From Lachnospiraceae bacterium (GTDB lineage: Bacteria > Bacillota > Clostridia > Lachnospirales > Lachnospiraceae), in the NCBI GenBank assembly GCA_009911185.1, contig QXWW01000003.1:1-64000 (forward strand): 64,000 nt of DNA, read 5' to 3'. Position numbers and translations under genes: made by a program. Every line of letters begins with the position of its first letter. Position 1 is the stretch's first letter. The notes under the pieces are model-generated. The model had not been told where the DNA came from. It worked only from the letters and a program-made list of their open reading frames with translations, and did no database searches. Shown piece after piece: positions 1-8,121 of this stretch.

Positions 1-245
1 GGGTAATGATAGATTCCCGTGGATTCGAGGAAAATGCGACTTTCCAAAGAATACAGCTCTTCTGCTTCTTTTATTTTAGAAACAGCGGCTGTAAGGGAAT
101 CCATGCTGTTATGCAGGATTTTATAAGGTTTTCCCACAAACTGCTGGTTTGGAAGCGCAATAGACATCCATGAGAAGTCAGCGCCGACATCAATACCAAC
201 AGAGATGAATAATTGATCGAAATTAAAAATAACTTTGTTTGACAT
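1..245 (-). CDS. IS110-family transposase, N-terminal part (runs off the window)
   Basis: The minus-strand frame opens with ATG at 245, preceded by an AAAGGAG-type ribosome binding site near 252-260, and stays open to the window edge (81 codons). The translation contains GIDVGADFSWM near residue 18 and a later LESTGIYHY stretch. These carry the first Asp and the Glu of the DEDD catalytic set of IS110-family recombinases. The C-terminal Tnp_20 half with the serine nucleophile lies outside the window. The protein is expected to mobilise the element by RNA-guided recombination. Intactness cannot be judged from this end. Confidence 0.85.
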   Translation of the reverse strand, partial: MSNKVIFNFDQLFISVGIDVGADFSWMSIALPNQQFVGKPYKILHNSMDSLTAAVSKIKEAEELYSLESRIFLESTGIYHY

Positions 246-319
246 GAGCGTAAGCTCCTTTCTGATAGGAATCCATTTCCAGCCTGGCAGGTACACAACC
301 TTGCGAGTTATACGGGGAT

Positions 320-545
320 AGCCCTTGGGCTCCCAACCAGCTAAAACATAAAACCCTGTCGGATGGACTAATTGACTATCTTGTAGGTATCAGCTGAATC
401 ATCAGCTTCCCAAGGAGGTGGACATTCTTTATCTTATCCTAAGAGATGATACCTTATGTTTTATCTGGTGTCTATCAGGAGCCGTCAGACACGGTAATTA
501 TTACGGATGACATCTGATGAAGGAAGAACTCCTTCTTCTGTCATC
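320..545 (-). ncRNA. candidate bridge RNA of the IS110 element
   Basis: IS110-group elements encode a guide (bridge) RNA in the non-coding end upstream of the recombinase. This stretch is unusually structured. GATGACA at 506-512 pairs with TGTCATC at 539-545, enclosing GAAGGA 519-524 with TCCTTC 530-535. GTGTCT 468-473 pairs with AGACAC 487-492. A 16-base arm at 336-351 pairs with 454-469 with one mismatch. Inside it AGGTATC 385-391 pairs with GATACCT 448-454, and AGCTGA 392-397 pairs with TCAGCT 402-407. Read on the minus strand this gives a 5' stem-loop followed by larger looped stems. Ends and orientation are inferred. Confidence 0.5.
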
Positions 546-572
546 TAAGATATATTTAGAAATTTATTAACT

Positions 573-594
573 GTGTAGCCTTAATTAACTACAC
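573..594. repeat. short perfect inverted repeat between the IS end and ntpB
   Basis: GTGTAG at 573-578 and CTACAC at 589-594 flank a 10-base AT-rich loop. IS110 elements often insert next to palindromes, so this may be part of the original target. It could also be a regulatory hairpin in the ntpB leader. It is too AT-rich in the loop and lacks a T-run, so it is not a convincing terminator. Confidence 0.4.
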
Positions 595-619
595 CATTAT
601 TATACAAGGAGGAGGAAGT

Positions 620-1993
620 ATGTCCATTGAATATTTAGGTTTAAGTGAGATTAACGGTCCTCTGGTTGTGTTAGAGGGAGTACAGGACGCGTTTTTTGAG
701 GAAGTTGTGGAATTTGTAGTGGACAAGAAAAGCCGCAAAAAAGGAAAAATTATCGCTGTAGACAAGGATAAGGCGGTGATTCAGGTTTTTGACAACACCG
801 ATGAGATGTCTTTGAAAAATACGCACACCAGATTGAGCGGCCATCCAATGGAGATTGGACTTTCCCTTGAAATACTGGGACGTACCTTTAACGGACTGGG
901 AGAACCGATTGATGGACTTGGCAAAATTGAACCCGAGGTAGTGCGGGATGTAAACGGGCTGCCTTTAAATCCCTGTACCAGGGAATACCCCAGAAATTAT
1001 ATTCGCACCGGGGTGTCGGCGATTGACGGGCTTGTCACGCTGATTAGAGGACAGAAACTTCCAATTTTTTCGGGAAACGGACTGCCTCATGACCAGCTTG
1101 CGGCGCAGATCGTAGAACAGGCGTCTTTGGGAGAGGAGTCGGAAGAAGAATTTGGAATTGTATTTGCGGCGATGGGAGTAAAATATGACGTGGCGGAATT
1201 TTTCCGCAGGAGATTTGAAGAGAGCGGCGTCAGCTCTCATGTGACCATGTTTTTGAATCTCTCTAACGACCCGGTGGCAGAGCGGTTGATTACGCCTAAA
1301 ATGGCGCTGACGGCGGCGGAGTATCTTGCTTTTGAAAAAAATATGCATATTCTGGTAATTTTGACGGATATGACCTCTTATGCGGAAGCAATGCGTGAAA
1401 TTTCCGCCTCAAAAGGAGAAATTCCCAGCCGTAAAGGATATCCGGGTTATCTGTACAGCGAGCTGGCTACCTTGTACGAAAGGGCCGGAATTGTGCAGGG
1501 CAGGGAGGGAAGCGTGACCCAGATTCCCATTCTCACCATGCCCAATGACGATATTACGCATCCAATTCCGGATTTGACCGGATACATTACAGAAGGGCAG
1601 ATTGTGTTAGAGCGTTCCCTGCATCAGAAAAATATCTATCCGCCCATCAATGTTCTGCCTTCTTTGTCCCGCCTTATGAAGGATGGAATTGGAGCGGAGT
1701 ATACCAGAGAAGACCATCAGGATGTGGCAAACCAGCTATTTTCTTCTTACGCAAGAGTGGGCGAGGCCAGAGATCTGGCGAGTGTGATTGGCGAGGATGA
1801 ATTATCGGAGACGGATAAGAAATATCTGGAATTTGGGACGGGTTTTGAACAGGAATTTGTAGCGCAGGGTGTGAGTGAAAACCGTACCATGGAAGAGACG
1901 CTTGATATTGGCTGGCGGCTTCTTCATATTCTGCCCCGGGAAGAGTTAGACCGGATTGATACCAGGATTCTGGAAAAATATTATGAGAGATAG
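620..1993 (+). CDS. ntpB: V-type ATP synthase subunit B
   Basis: Non-catalytic nucleotide-binding subunit of the V1 head of a V/A-type ATP synthase, which couples ATP turnover to H+ or Na+ movement across the membrane. The 457-residue length is normal. The N-terminal beta-barrel carries the typical early GPLVVLEGV segment. The P-loop position reads [14 protein letters not shown] near residues 150-165, the degenerate form expected of B rather than A subunits. The start is fixed by a strong AAGGAGGAGG site at 606-615. Subunit D follows after 71 bases. Subunit A is not in the window, and an IS110 element occupies the upstream position. Expression may therefore depend on a promoter in or near the element. 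Confidence 0.95.
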   Translation: MSIEYLGLSEINGPLVVLEGVQDAFFEEVVEFVVDKKSRKKGKIIAVDKDKAVIQVFDNTDEMSLKNTHTRLSGHPMEIGLSLEILGRTFNGLGEPIDGLGKIEPEVVRDVNGLPLNPCTREYPRNYIRTGVSAIDGLVTLIRGQKLPIFSGNGLPHDQLAAQIVEQASLGEESEEEFGIVFAAMGVKYDVAEFFRRRFEESGVSSHVTMFLNLSNDPVAERLITPKMALTAAEYLAFEKNMHILVILTDMTSYAEAMREISASKGEIPSRKGYPGYLYSELATLYERAGIVQGREGSVTQIPILTMPNDDITHPIPDLTGYITEGQIVLERSLHQKNIYPPINVLPSLSRLMKDGIGAEYTREDHQDVANQLFSSYARVGEARDLASVIGEDELSETDKKYLEFGTGFEQEFVAQGVSENRTMEETLDIGWRLLHILPREELDRIDTRILEKYYER

Positions 1994-2064
1994 TTATTTG
2001 AGGAAAAGTTGCAGTAAGGACTGCTGAGGCAAACATGCAGCGCGACAAAACAGAGGTGAGATAA

Positions 2065-2691
2065 ATGGATCCAAATACATTTCCGACCAAAGGAAATTTA
2101 ATACATGCGAAAAATTCCCTTGCCCTGTCCAGACAGGGGTATGAACTGATGGATAAGAAGCGTAATATCCTAATTCGGGAGCTGATGGAGCTGATTGGGC
2201 AGGCGACAGATATTCAGAAAGAAATTGACGAAACTTTTACCAGCGCTTATCTCGCCTTACAGAAAGCCAATATTCAGATGGGGATTCATGAAGTGGAGGC
2301 GTTAAGTCTCAGCGTTCCGGTGGAAACTTCCGTCATCATAAAACGTAGAAGCGTCATGGGAACGGAAATTCCTAAAGTAGAGTATGACAGGCAGGAATTA
2401 AGGCCGGCCTATGGTTTTTTCGGCACGAAAATGTCTCTGGATCAGGCATGTGAGAGATTTCAGAAGGTAAAAGAGCTGACCATCCGTCTGGCGCAGATTG
2501 AAACCAGCGCCTACCGTCTTGCCTACAACATCAAGAAGACGCAGAAGCGCGCCAATGCCTTGCAGAACATTACCATTCCCAGGTTTGAATCATTGGTAAA
2601 GGATATCCAGAATGCTTTGGAGGAGAAGGAGCGGGAAGAATTTACGAGACTGAAGGTAATCAAACGTATGAAGCAGAGGAAATCACAGTGA
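2065..2691 (+). CDS. ntpD: V-type ATP synthase subunit D
   Basis: Central rotor-shaft subunit of the V1 sector. The 208 residues match the usual 200-220 and are mostly two long helices forming the antiparallel coiled coil. The N-terminal TFPTKGNLIHAKNSLALS-type segment and the GFFGTK motif near residue 120 are typical of the family. The ATG follows a GAGGTGAGAT site. The stop codon overlaps the GTG start of the next gene by 4 bases, so the MoxR-like gene is likely translationally coupled to the ATPase operon. Confidence 0.93.
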   Translation: MDPNTFPTKGNLIHAKNSLALSRQGYELMDKKRNILIRELMELIGQATDIQKEIDETFTSAYLALQKANIQMGIHEVEALSLSVPVETSVIIKRRSVMGTEIPKVEYDRQELRPAYGFFGTKMSLDQACERFQKVKELTIRLAQIETSAYRLAYNIKKTQKRANALQNITIPRFESLVKDIQNALEEKEREEFTRLKVIKRMKQRKSQ

Positions 2692-3635
2692 AGAAACCAG
2701 AATTAAGCGCGCAGCAAATTCCTGCGTTTGAAGTAATCAACGAAGTGAAAAAAGCGGTGATTGGTAAAGACGACTGCATTGTAAAGGCTGTCGCGGCCAT
2801 TCTCGCAGGCGGGCATATTTTGTTAAATGATATTCCAGGTGTGGGAAAAACCACACTTGCCATGGCATTGTCGAAGTCTATGTCTTTAAAACAAAACCGT
2901 GTGCAGTTTACGCCGGATGTACTGCCCTCAGATTTGACGGGGTTTTCTATGTATCAGAAAGATACGGGCGCTTTTGTATATCAGCCGGGAAGCGTGATGT
3001 GCAATCTGCTGCTTGCAGATGAGATTAACCGCACTTCGCCTAAGACGCAGTCGGCGCTTTTAGAGGTGATGGAGGAACAGAAGGTTACAGTGGACGGCGT
3101 GACCTATGAGGTGCCTTCTCCTTTTATAGTGATTGCCACGCAGAATCCCTTTGGAAGCGCGGGTACCTGGATGCTGCCGGAGGCGCAGCTTGACCGCTTT
3201 ATGGTGTGTTTAAAGCTGGGATATCCTCAGATGGAAGATGAGATTAATATTCTGAAAGGTGTGCAGCGTCAGGAAGAAGTACGGCCCGTCATTTCCTCTG
3301 AGGAGCTTTTGGTCCTGCAGAAAGTAGTAAAAGGGATATTTGTACAGGAGGAGCTGTACCAGTATGTAGGGAATCTTGTAAATCTTACCAGGACGCATCC
3401 TATGATTGATCTGGGAATCAGTCCCAGGGGCACCATCAATATTTTACAGATGGCAAAGTCGGTGGCATTTTTGCGTCAGCGGGATTACGTGATCCCGGAG
3501 GATGTGCAGGATATTTTTCCAGCAGTCTGCGGGCACCGGATCATTCCTGGTACCAAGGCGCGGGCGGCGCATCTGAAGGCAGAGGAATTGCTGGCGGAGA
3601 TATTGAATCGTATCCCGGCGCCCCGAACGGTCTGA
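2688..3635 (+). CDS. MoxR-family AAA+ ATPase
   Basis: Chaperone-like ATPase of the MoxR group, which usually acts with a DUF58 protein and a transglutaminase-like membrane protein on envelope or metal-enzyme targets. The 315-residue protein has Walker A PGVGKTTLAM (G51 to K54), Walker B LLLADEINRTSPK near 107-120, sensor I in IATQNPFG near 150, and the C-terminal helical lid. It starts with GTG at 2688, overlapping ntpD by 4 bases. Its two downstream partners follow immediately, so the three form one functional unit. Confidence 0.93.
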   Translation: MKKPELSAQQIPAFEVINEVKKAVIGKDDCIVKAVAAILAGGHILLNDIPGVGKTTLAMALSKSMSLKQNRVQFTPDVLPSDLTGFSMYQKDTGAFVYQPGSVMCNLLLADEINRTSPKTQSALLEVMEEQKVTVDGVTYEVPSPFIVIATQNPFGSAGTWMLPEAQLDRFMVCLKLGYPQMEDEINILKGVQRQEEVRPVISSEELLVLQKVVKGIFVQEELYQYVGNLVNLTRTHPMIDLGISPRGTINILQMAKSVAFLRQRDYVIPEDVQDIFPAVCGHRIIPGTKARAAHLKAEELLAEILNRIPAPRTV

Positions 3636-3638
3636 CGG

Positions 3639-4736
3639 GTGGCAGAAATGTGGAAAAAGATATTATATCTGTTGGGAATAGCAGGAATTTTTTATTTGTC
3701 AGTGTTATACAGAAGCCGGGCGCTGCTGACTGTGTGCGGGGCTGCACTTCTGTTAATGCCGTTCTTTTTGTGCATATTATATTATGTCAGGCAAAAGCTG
3801 GAGTTTGAGCTTTTGTTTTTTTCATATCCACAGACAGACAGCGGAGATTACCTGGTTGGTTTGCGGGTGAAGAATCCGACCGGCATTTATCTTCCCAGGG
3901 TTAGGGCGAAAATTAAAGTTATAAATATGGCGACCGGCAAAAAACGCAAAGTCAAAGTATCGGGCAAGATTCCGGCAGAAGCAGGGGCCGAACTGACAGG
4001 AAAAATAAGGAATCCGCAGTTTGGAATCTGGCAGGCAGAGTGCCGGCGTATCCGCTGTTATGAGTGGATGAATTTATGGTATTTATCCTGGAAACTATCG
4101 GAAAAAAAGCAAGTAATGATATTTCCGGGAGTTTATGAGACGAATATTAAGATTGGCATGAAGACCAGGCTGTTTTGGTCAGACGGAGAACAGTACCATC
4201 CCCAGATGAGTGGAGACGATCCCTCTGAAACTTTGAAATTACGCGAATATCAAAAGGGAGACAGGCTCAACCGGATTCACTGGAAACTTTCTGCCAAAAG
4301 CGATTCTCTTATTGTTGCGGAGATGAGTATGCCGGCAGGCTGTAATGTTGTATGGTTTCTTAGCGGGGAGTTCTCCCGGATGAAGGAAAGGGAAGCAAGA
4401 TGCTATTGGGAGGTGGTCAACAGTATTTCTCAAGAACTGCTGAACCAGGAATGTGCTCATTATCTGGTGTGGCAGGATAAGGAACAACAGCAATTATGCC
4501 GCAAAGCTATCCGTAAGGTGGAAGACCTTGCCGACTTCTGGTGTGGGTTTTCTGCGGCGGGGATGGGAATAGGAGCGGGACCGGAAGCGTATGCCAGGGC
4601 TTTTTATGGAGATTCATATGCTTCCTGGCTGGCATGGAATGAAAAACTGGAGCTTTCCTGTAATGATAAATTTTTGGTAAAGATGAAACCGGAGCGGGTA
4701 CGGCAGCAATTAGCGGAGCTGGAAATCTTGATATAG
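3639..4736 (+). CDS. DUF58 domain-containing membrane protein
   Basis: Partner of the MoxR ATPase. Two N-terminal membrane helices (about residues 7-22 and 28-47) are followed by a soluble body. The DUF58 signature lies near residues 195-220: SGDDPSETLKLREYQKG, then DRLNRIHWKLSAKSDSLIV. DUF58 proteins have a von Willebrand A-like fold and probably act as scaffolds or substrate adaptors. Two starts are possible, GTG at 3639 or ATG at 3648. Neither has a strong ribosome binding site, so translation is probably coupled to moxR, which ends at 3635. Confidence 0.9.
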   Translation: MAEMWKKILYLLGIAGIFYLSVLYRSRALLTVCGAALLLMPFFLCILYYVRQKLEFELLFFSYPQTDSGDYLVGLRVKNPTGIYLPRVRAKIKVINMATGKKRKVKVSGKIPAEAGAELTGKIRNPQFGIWQAECRRIRCYEWMNLWYLSWKLSEKKQVMIFPGVYETNIKIGMKTRLFWSDGEQYHPQMSGDDPSETLKLREYQKGDRLNRIHWKLSAKSDSLIVAEMSMPAGCNVVWFLSGEFSRMKEREARCYWEVVNSISQELLNQECAHYLVWQDKEQQQLCRKAIRKVEDLADFWCGFSAAGMGIGAGPEAYARAFYGDSYASWLAWNEKLELSCNDKFLVKMKPERVRQQLAELEILI

Positions 4737-4757
4737 CAGAGCAGAAAGGCAGCGGAT

Positions 4758-7184
4758 ATGAAAGATATTTTAAAGGAAAGGAAATCAGAATGGAAACGCA
4801 GGATACAGGAAATCGTTTGTCTGTTTTTTATTCTGCAGGGGATGTGTCTGTGCATGGAAAGTATTCTCGGCATTGCGGTTCCGGCAAGATTTCGTTTCCT
4901 GTCCGGGCTGGCGCTTATCTTTGCGTCAGAGCTGCTTGTTCGAAGCTGGCGGCGGTTGCTGGCAGGAACGGCAGCCTTTGTGTGCGGACTGCTGTTTTTG
5001 TATATCAAAAATCAGGAGATGCTGCAGACAGCCGCAAAAGAAATGGCAAACCGGATCTTAGAGCTTATCAATCGCTATCAGGGAACAGATTTTTTGTATT
5101 GGCTTCTGCAGAAACCGTCTCAAAGTATGGCGTGGTTCATGCTTTTGACAGCGTTTTCGGTACTGGGAGCTGTGGAATGTATATTGCTCATAAAGTCAAA
5201 AGACAGTGCCTGGCATCTTTGTTATCTGCTGGCACTTCCAACGCTGATTATCGCCGCAGGGCTTGCGGTGGGCAGGAGCGTTTCGTTTGTGGGAATGCTG
5301 CTGCTTGTGTCAGGCGTCCTCGCTGAAATGCTGGATATCCGTCAAAAGGGGATTTTAGTACTTGCAGCAGGCATATCAATCGGCGTGGGTTTTTCTGCCT
5401 GGATTTCCGGAAACCAGAATCTGCTGGCACAGATAGAAATGTGGCATGGTGACTGGCAGAAAAAGCAACTGGCCGTAGAAGACAGGATGCTGGAGCTTTT
5501 GGACCGGGCGTGGGATAATTCTTTTTTGCACAGAGAAAAGAAAGCATATGCTCTGACAAACGAAAAACCTGCAACAACAGGAAAGAAGGTTTTTGAGATT
5601 ACCGTTGACGCTCCGGTTTCCCAAAGTTTTTATGTCAGAGGCTTTGTAGGAGGCGACTATGAGGATGGAAGCTGGAAACGCGTGTCGAGGCAGGAGTTTT
5701 CTGACTGGGCGCAGCGGCAGGGAGGGAGCGAACAGGAATACTCCAGGATTATCCAGTCCCTTTCCTATGAATTTCTGAGTTCCTGGTCGGAGGTATTTGA
5801 TACGCCGTTAGGTAATAAAATCAAAGTTTCCATGACGGTGGCAGGAGGGGGGCAGGATTTTACGCTGATGCCGTATTTTACACAGGTGCCGGAAAGTCAG
5901 CCGGTGAAAGCGGATGGAACGTTTCCACCGGTGAACGGCAGAGAGTTTTCCTGGGACAGTTACTTGAACTTGTCAGAATTTCAGGCGCTTGCGGTGGAGA
6001 TGGAGGAGATGGAGGAGATTTTCAGGGATGAAAGGAAAGCGAAGAATGGTGAAATCTGGGCAAAGTATGGGGAGTATGTGCAGGAGAACTATACAAGACT
6101 GCCAAAGGAAGGTCTGCAAAGCATGAGAGATTATGCCGGGCAGAGACGGGAACAGAACGACATAGCGCAAATTCAGGTGTTGACTGATAGCGCGGAGGGG
6201 AGGGGATACTGGGCGTCCATGGAGCAGAAACAGAAGTTTTTGTCCGTCAGCGCTCGAAGGCGCACCATTCAAGCGGTACGGCAAATGCTTTGGGAAAATA
6301 GCCGGTACAGTTTTGATCTTCAGCCGCTGCCCGAAGGAGAAGATTATGCAGAATATTTTCTGTTCACCCAGCAAAAGGGGTACTGCGTCCATTTTGCTAC
6401 TGCGGCGACCTTACTTTTGCGGATGAAAGGCTTACCGGCGCGGTTTGTCACAGGCTATCTGGTGCTGCCTTCTGATTTTAAGAAAAACAAAGATGGAACC
6501 TGGACGGCAGAAATTACGGATGGGCGGGCGCACGCCTGGACGGAAGTGTTTGCGCGAAATATTGGATTTTATCCGGTGGAGGTAACGCCGCCCTCTTATG
6601 TAGAATTGCTTCAGGAGATGGAAGATGGAGACAATGTGATTCAGGCTGTGGAAAGAAAAGAGCGGCAAGAGTATAAAGAACAGCAGGGACCTGACCGCCG
6701 GGAACCCGAAAACCAGCCGCAGCCGAAAAAGGAAGGGCAGGAGACAAAAGGGGAAGATGATAATAAAAACGTTCTCCTGCCCCAGGGGGCTGCTTTTGGG
6801 AAAAAAGCAGATTTTGGACGCTTAAGGGCGGCATTGCGTCTGTGTCTGTTGGCCGGGAGCATGGCTGGCGTCTGCTTCTTGTTCCTCTATTACAGAAAAC
6901 GGACGTTGACAATGCGTCTGCATAAAATGTCAGAAATTGACTGTACGCTGGCGGTCAGGCAAATCGCAAAACAACTGAACCGTACACTGAAAAAGAAAGG
7001 GTACGGACGCAAAGATGAGAGGAATGACCGGGAGTACCAGCTCATGTTGGAAAAGAAACTGCCGGGGTATCCATGGGAGCAGGTATTTTCTATTTTCCAG
7101 AAAGCGGCGTTTTCCCCAAACGGCGTTACAAAAGAAGAGTATCAGACAGTATATTGTCTGTACCGTTCTTTGGAGAAGAGATGA
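4758..7184 (+). CDS. TgpA-like membrane transglutaminase-fold protein
   Basis: An 808-residue protein. The N-terminal third has several membrane helices (about residues 15-215). A large extracellular part follows, then the transglutaminase core, an acidic Gln/Lys/Pro-rich linker (about 630-680), one more membrane helix (about 695-717) and a cytoplasmic tail. The core shows the Cys motif GYCVHFATAATLLLR with Cys543 and the His motif GRAHAWTEVF with His592. The third triad position is Glu608 (YPVEVTPP) where the family usually has Asp. With MoxR and DUF58 this is the standard three-gene envelope cluster. The activity (peptidase, transglutaminase or scaffold) is not determinable from sequence. 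Confidence 0.88.
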   Translation: MKDILKERKSEWKRRIQEIVCLFFILQGMCLCMESILGIAVPARFRFLSGLALIFASELLVRSWRRLLAGTAAFVCGLLFLYIKNQEMLQTAAKEMANRILELINRYQGTDFLYWLLQKPSQSMAWFMLLTAFSVLGAVECILLIKSKDSAWHLCYLLALPTLIIAAGLAVGRSVSFVGMLLLVSGVLAEMLDIRQKGILVLAAGISIGVGFSAWISGNQNLLAQIEMWHGDWQKKQLAVEDRMLELLDRAWDNSFLHREKKAYALTNEKPATTGKKVFEITVDAPVSQSFYVRGFVGGDYEDGSWKRVSRQEFSDWAQRQGGSEQEYSRIIQSLSYEFLSSWSEVFDTPLGNKIKVSMTVAGGGQDFTLMPYFTQVPESQPVKADGTFPPVNGREFSWDSYLNLSEFQALAVEMEEMEEIFRDERKAKNGEIWAKYGEYVQENYTRLPKEGLQSMRDYAGQRREQNDIAQIQVLTDSAEGRGYWASMEQKQKFLSVSARRRTIQAVRQMLWENSRYSFDLQPLPEGEDYAEYFLFTQQKGYCVHFATAATLLLRMKGLPARFVTGYLVLPSDFKKNKDGTWTAEITDGRAHAWTEVFARNIGFYPVEVTPPSYVELLQEMEDGDNVIQAVERKERQEYKEQQGPDRREPENQPQPKKEGQETKGEDDNKNVLLPQGAAFGKKADFGRLRAALRLCLLAGSMAGVCFLFLYYRKRTLTMRLHKMSEIDCTLAVRQIAKQLNRTLKKKGYGRKDERNDREYQLMLEKKLPGYPWEQVFSIFQKAAFSPNGVTKEEYQTVYCLYRSLEKR

Positions 7185-7243
7185 CGGAATGACAGAAGGG
7201 GAATGCTTCACGATAGAAAATTATGATAAGGAGTACAAGAAAA

Positions 7244-7843
7244 ATGAATAAGCTGCAGGTGTTGGTAAGAGCAATTTATGCCGGGTTCATGATAGGAATC
7301 GGCGGTATTATTTATTTGTCAATGGAAAACAGGATACTGGCCTCTTTGCTGTTTTCTTTTGGCTTATTGACGATTGTAACACAGGGATTTTATTTATATA
7401 CAGGTAAAATCGGATTTGTCAAAGAGGTGAAAGAATTGGCAGATATGGCGGTTATCATATGTGGAAATTACATAGGTACTTTGATTACGGCATGTATGGC
7501 AAAGGCGTCTCATCTGGATATTGACAGTGCGAAATTAGTGGAACTGAAACTGGAAAATAATTTATGGCATGTATTTTTGCTGTCAATTTTCTGTGGCGTG
7601 ATGATGTATCTGGCTATTGATAATTATAGTAAAAATAAAAATATTGTATTCATCATTGCGCCTGTAATGATATTTATTTTGTCAGGATTTGAACATTCCA
7701 TAGCAAATATGTTTTATTTTAATCTGGCTGGTTCTTTTCAGTTGCAGACATTCGTGTATATTTTAGTAATGTTGGCGGGGAATGGAGTGGGAGCCAGAAT
7801 ATTTGCCATAAAACCTTATGATCCGAAAAGGGAAACAATATAA
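7244..7843 (+). CDS. short formate/nitrite transporter (FNT)-like channel
   Basis: A 199-residue membrane protein with about six helices. It carries the FNT hallmark SGFEHSIANMFYFNLAG near residues 147-163 and an earlier FSFGLLTIVTQGFYLYTG segment that matches the family's first re-entrant region. FNT proteins form pentameric channels for small monovalent anions such as formate, nitrite or lactate. The family is usually 250-290 residues, so this is a compact version lacking most of the tails. The ATG at 7244 is chosen because AAGGAG lies at 7228-7233, ten bases upstream. An in-frame ATG at 7223 has no site. Confidence 0.82.
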   Translation: MNKLQVLVRAIYAGFMIGIGGIIYLSMENRILASLLFSFGLLTIVTQGFYLYTGKIGFVKEVKELADMAVIICGNYIGTLITACMAKASHLDIDSAKLVELKLENNLWHVFLLSIFCGVMMYLAIDNYSKNKNIVFIIAPVMIFILSGFEHSIANMFYFNLAGSFQLQTFVYILVMLAGNGVGARIFAIKPYDPKRETI

Positions 7844-7939
7844 TGATTGACAAGCAGTTTCAGAAACATGGGCTTTTATGCTATTAACAGCATTCATGAA
7901 GGGGTGAGAGAAGAAACACATTCCGCGTCAAGAGATGTT

Positions 7940-7987
7940 GGGATTGTTACGTAAAATTTTGCATTTTACGCGACAATCCCTTTTGTT
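7940..7987 (+). terminator. Rho-independent terminator
   Basis: GGGATTGT at 7940-7947 pairs with ACAATCCC at 7973-7980. Inside, ACGTAAAAT pairs with ATTTTACGC apart from one end position. TTTTGTT follows. It closes the unit ending with the FNT-like gene. Confidence 0.9.
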
Positions 7988-8052
7988 GTACGAAAATATA
8001 AAAATTTGCGTTTTGTTCCGTCACAAAGTTTTCACAGAATGACAGGAAAAAA

Positions 8053-8084
8053 TTTAACTTCATTTAAAGTTCCGGGCTTATACT
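8053..8084 (+). promoter_or_regulatory. candidate promoter and operator before the lipoprotein/export operon
   Basis: A TATACT -10-like hexamer lies at 8079-8084. The best -35-like sequence, TTAACT at 8054-8059, is spaced 19 bases away, so a regulator may be needed. A small palindrome, AACTT at 8056-8060 and AAGTT at 8067-8071, overlaps the -35 region. This would suit a response regulator but is only suggestive. Confidence 0.35.
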
Positions 8085-8121
8085 GAAATAGAAAAAATAC
8101 ATGGCAGAAAGGAAAAAGCTT

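Larger units (their letters stand above)
1..560 (-). mobile_element. IS110-family insertion element, transposase-proximal end
   Basis: This is the transposase start plus roughly 300 bases of non-coding, hairpin-rich DNA upstream of it. IS110-group elements lack clear terminal inverted repeats and duplicate little or no target, so the exact right-hand border cannot be read from one copy. It should fall between the last strong hairpin (ends 545) and the ntpB ribosome binding site at about 607. The element lies where V-ATPase subunit A would normally precede subunit B. Confidence 0.7.

Noticed and set aside
4790-5326. 178-codon open frame inside the transglutaminase-like gene
   Set aside because: Different frame of a well-supported gene, with no ribosome site and no domain.
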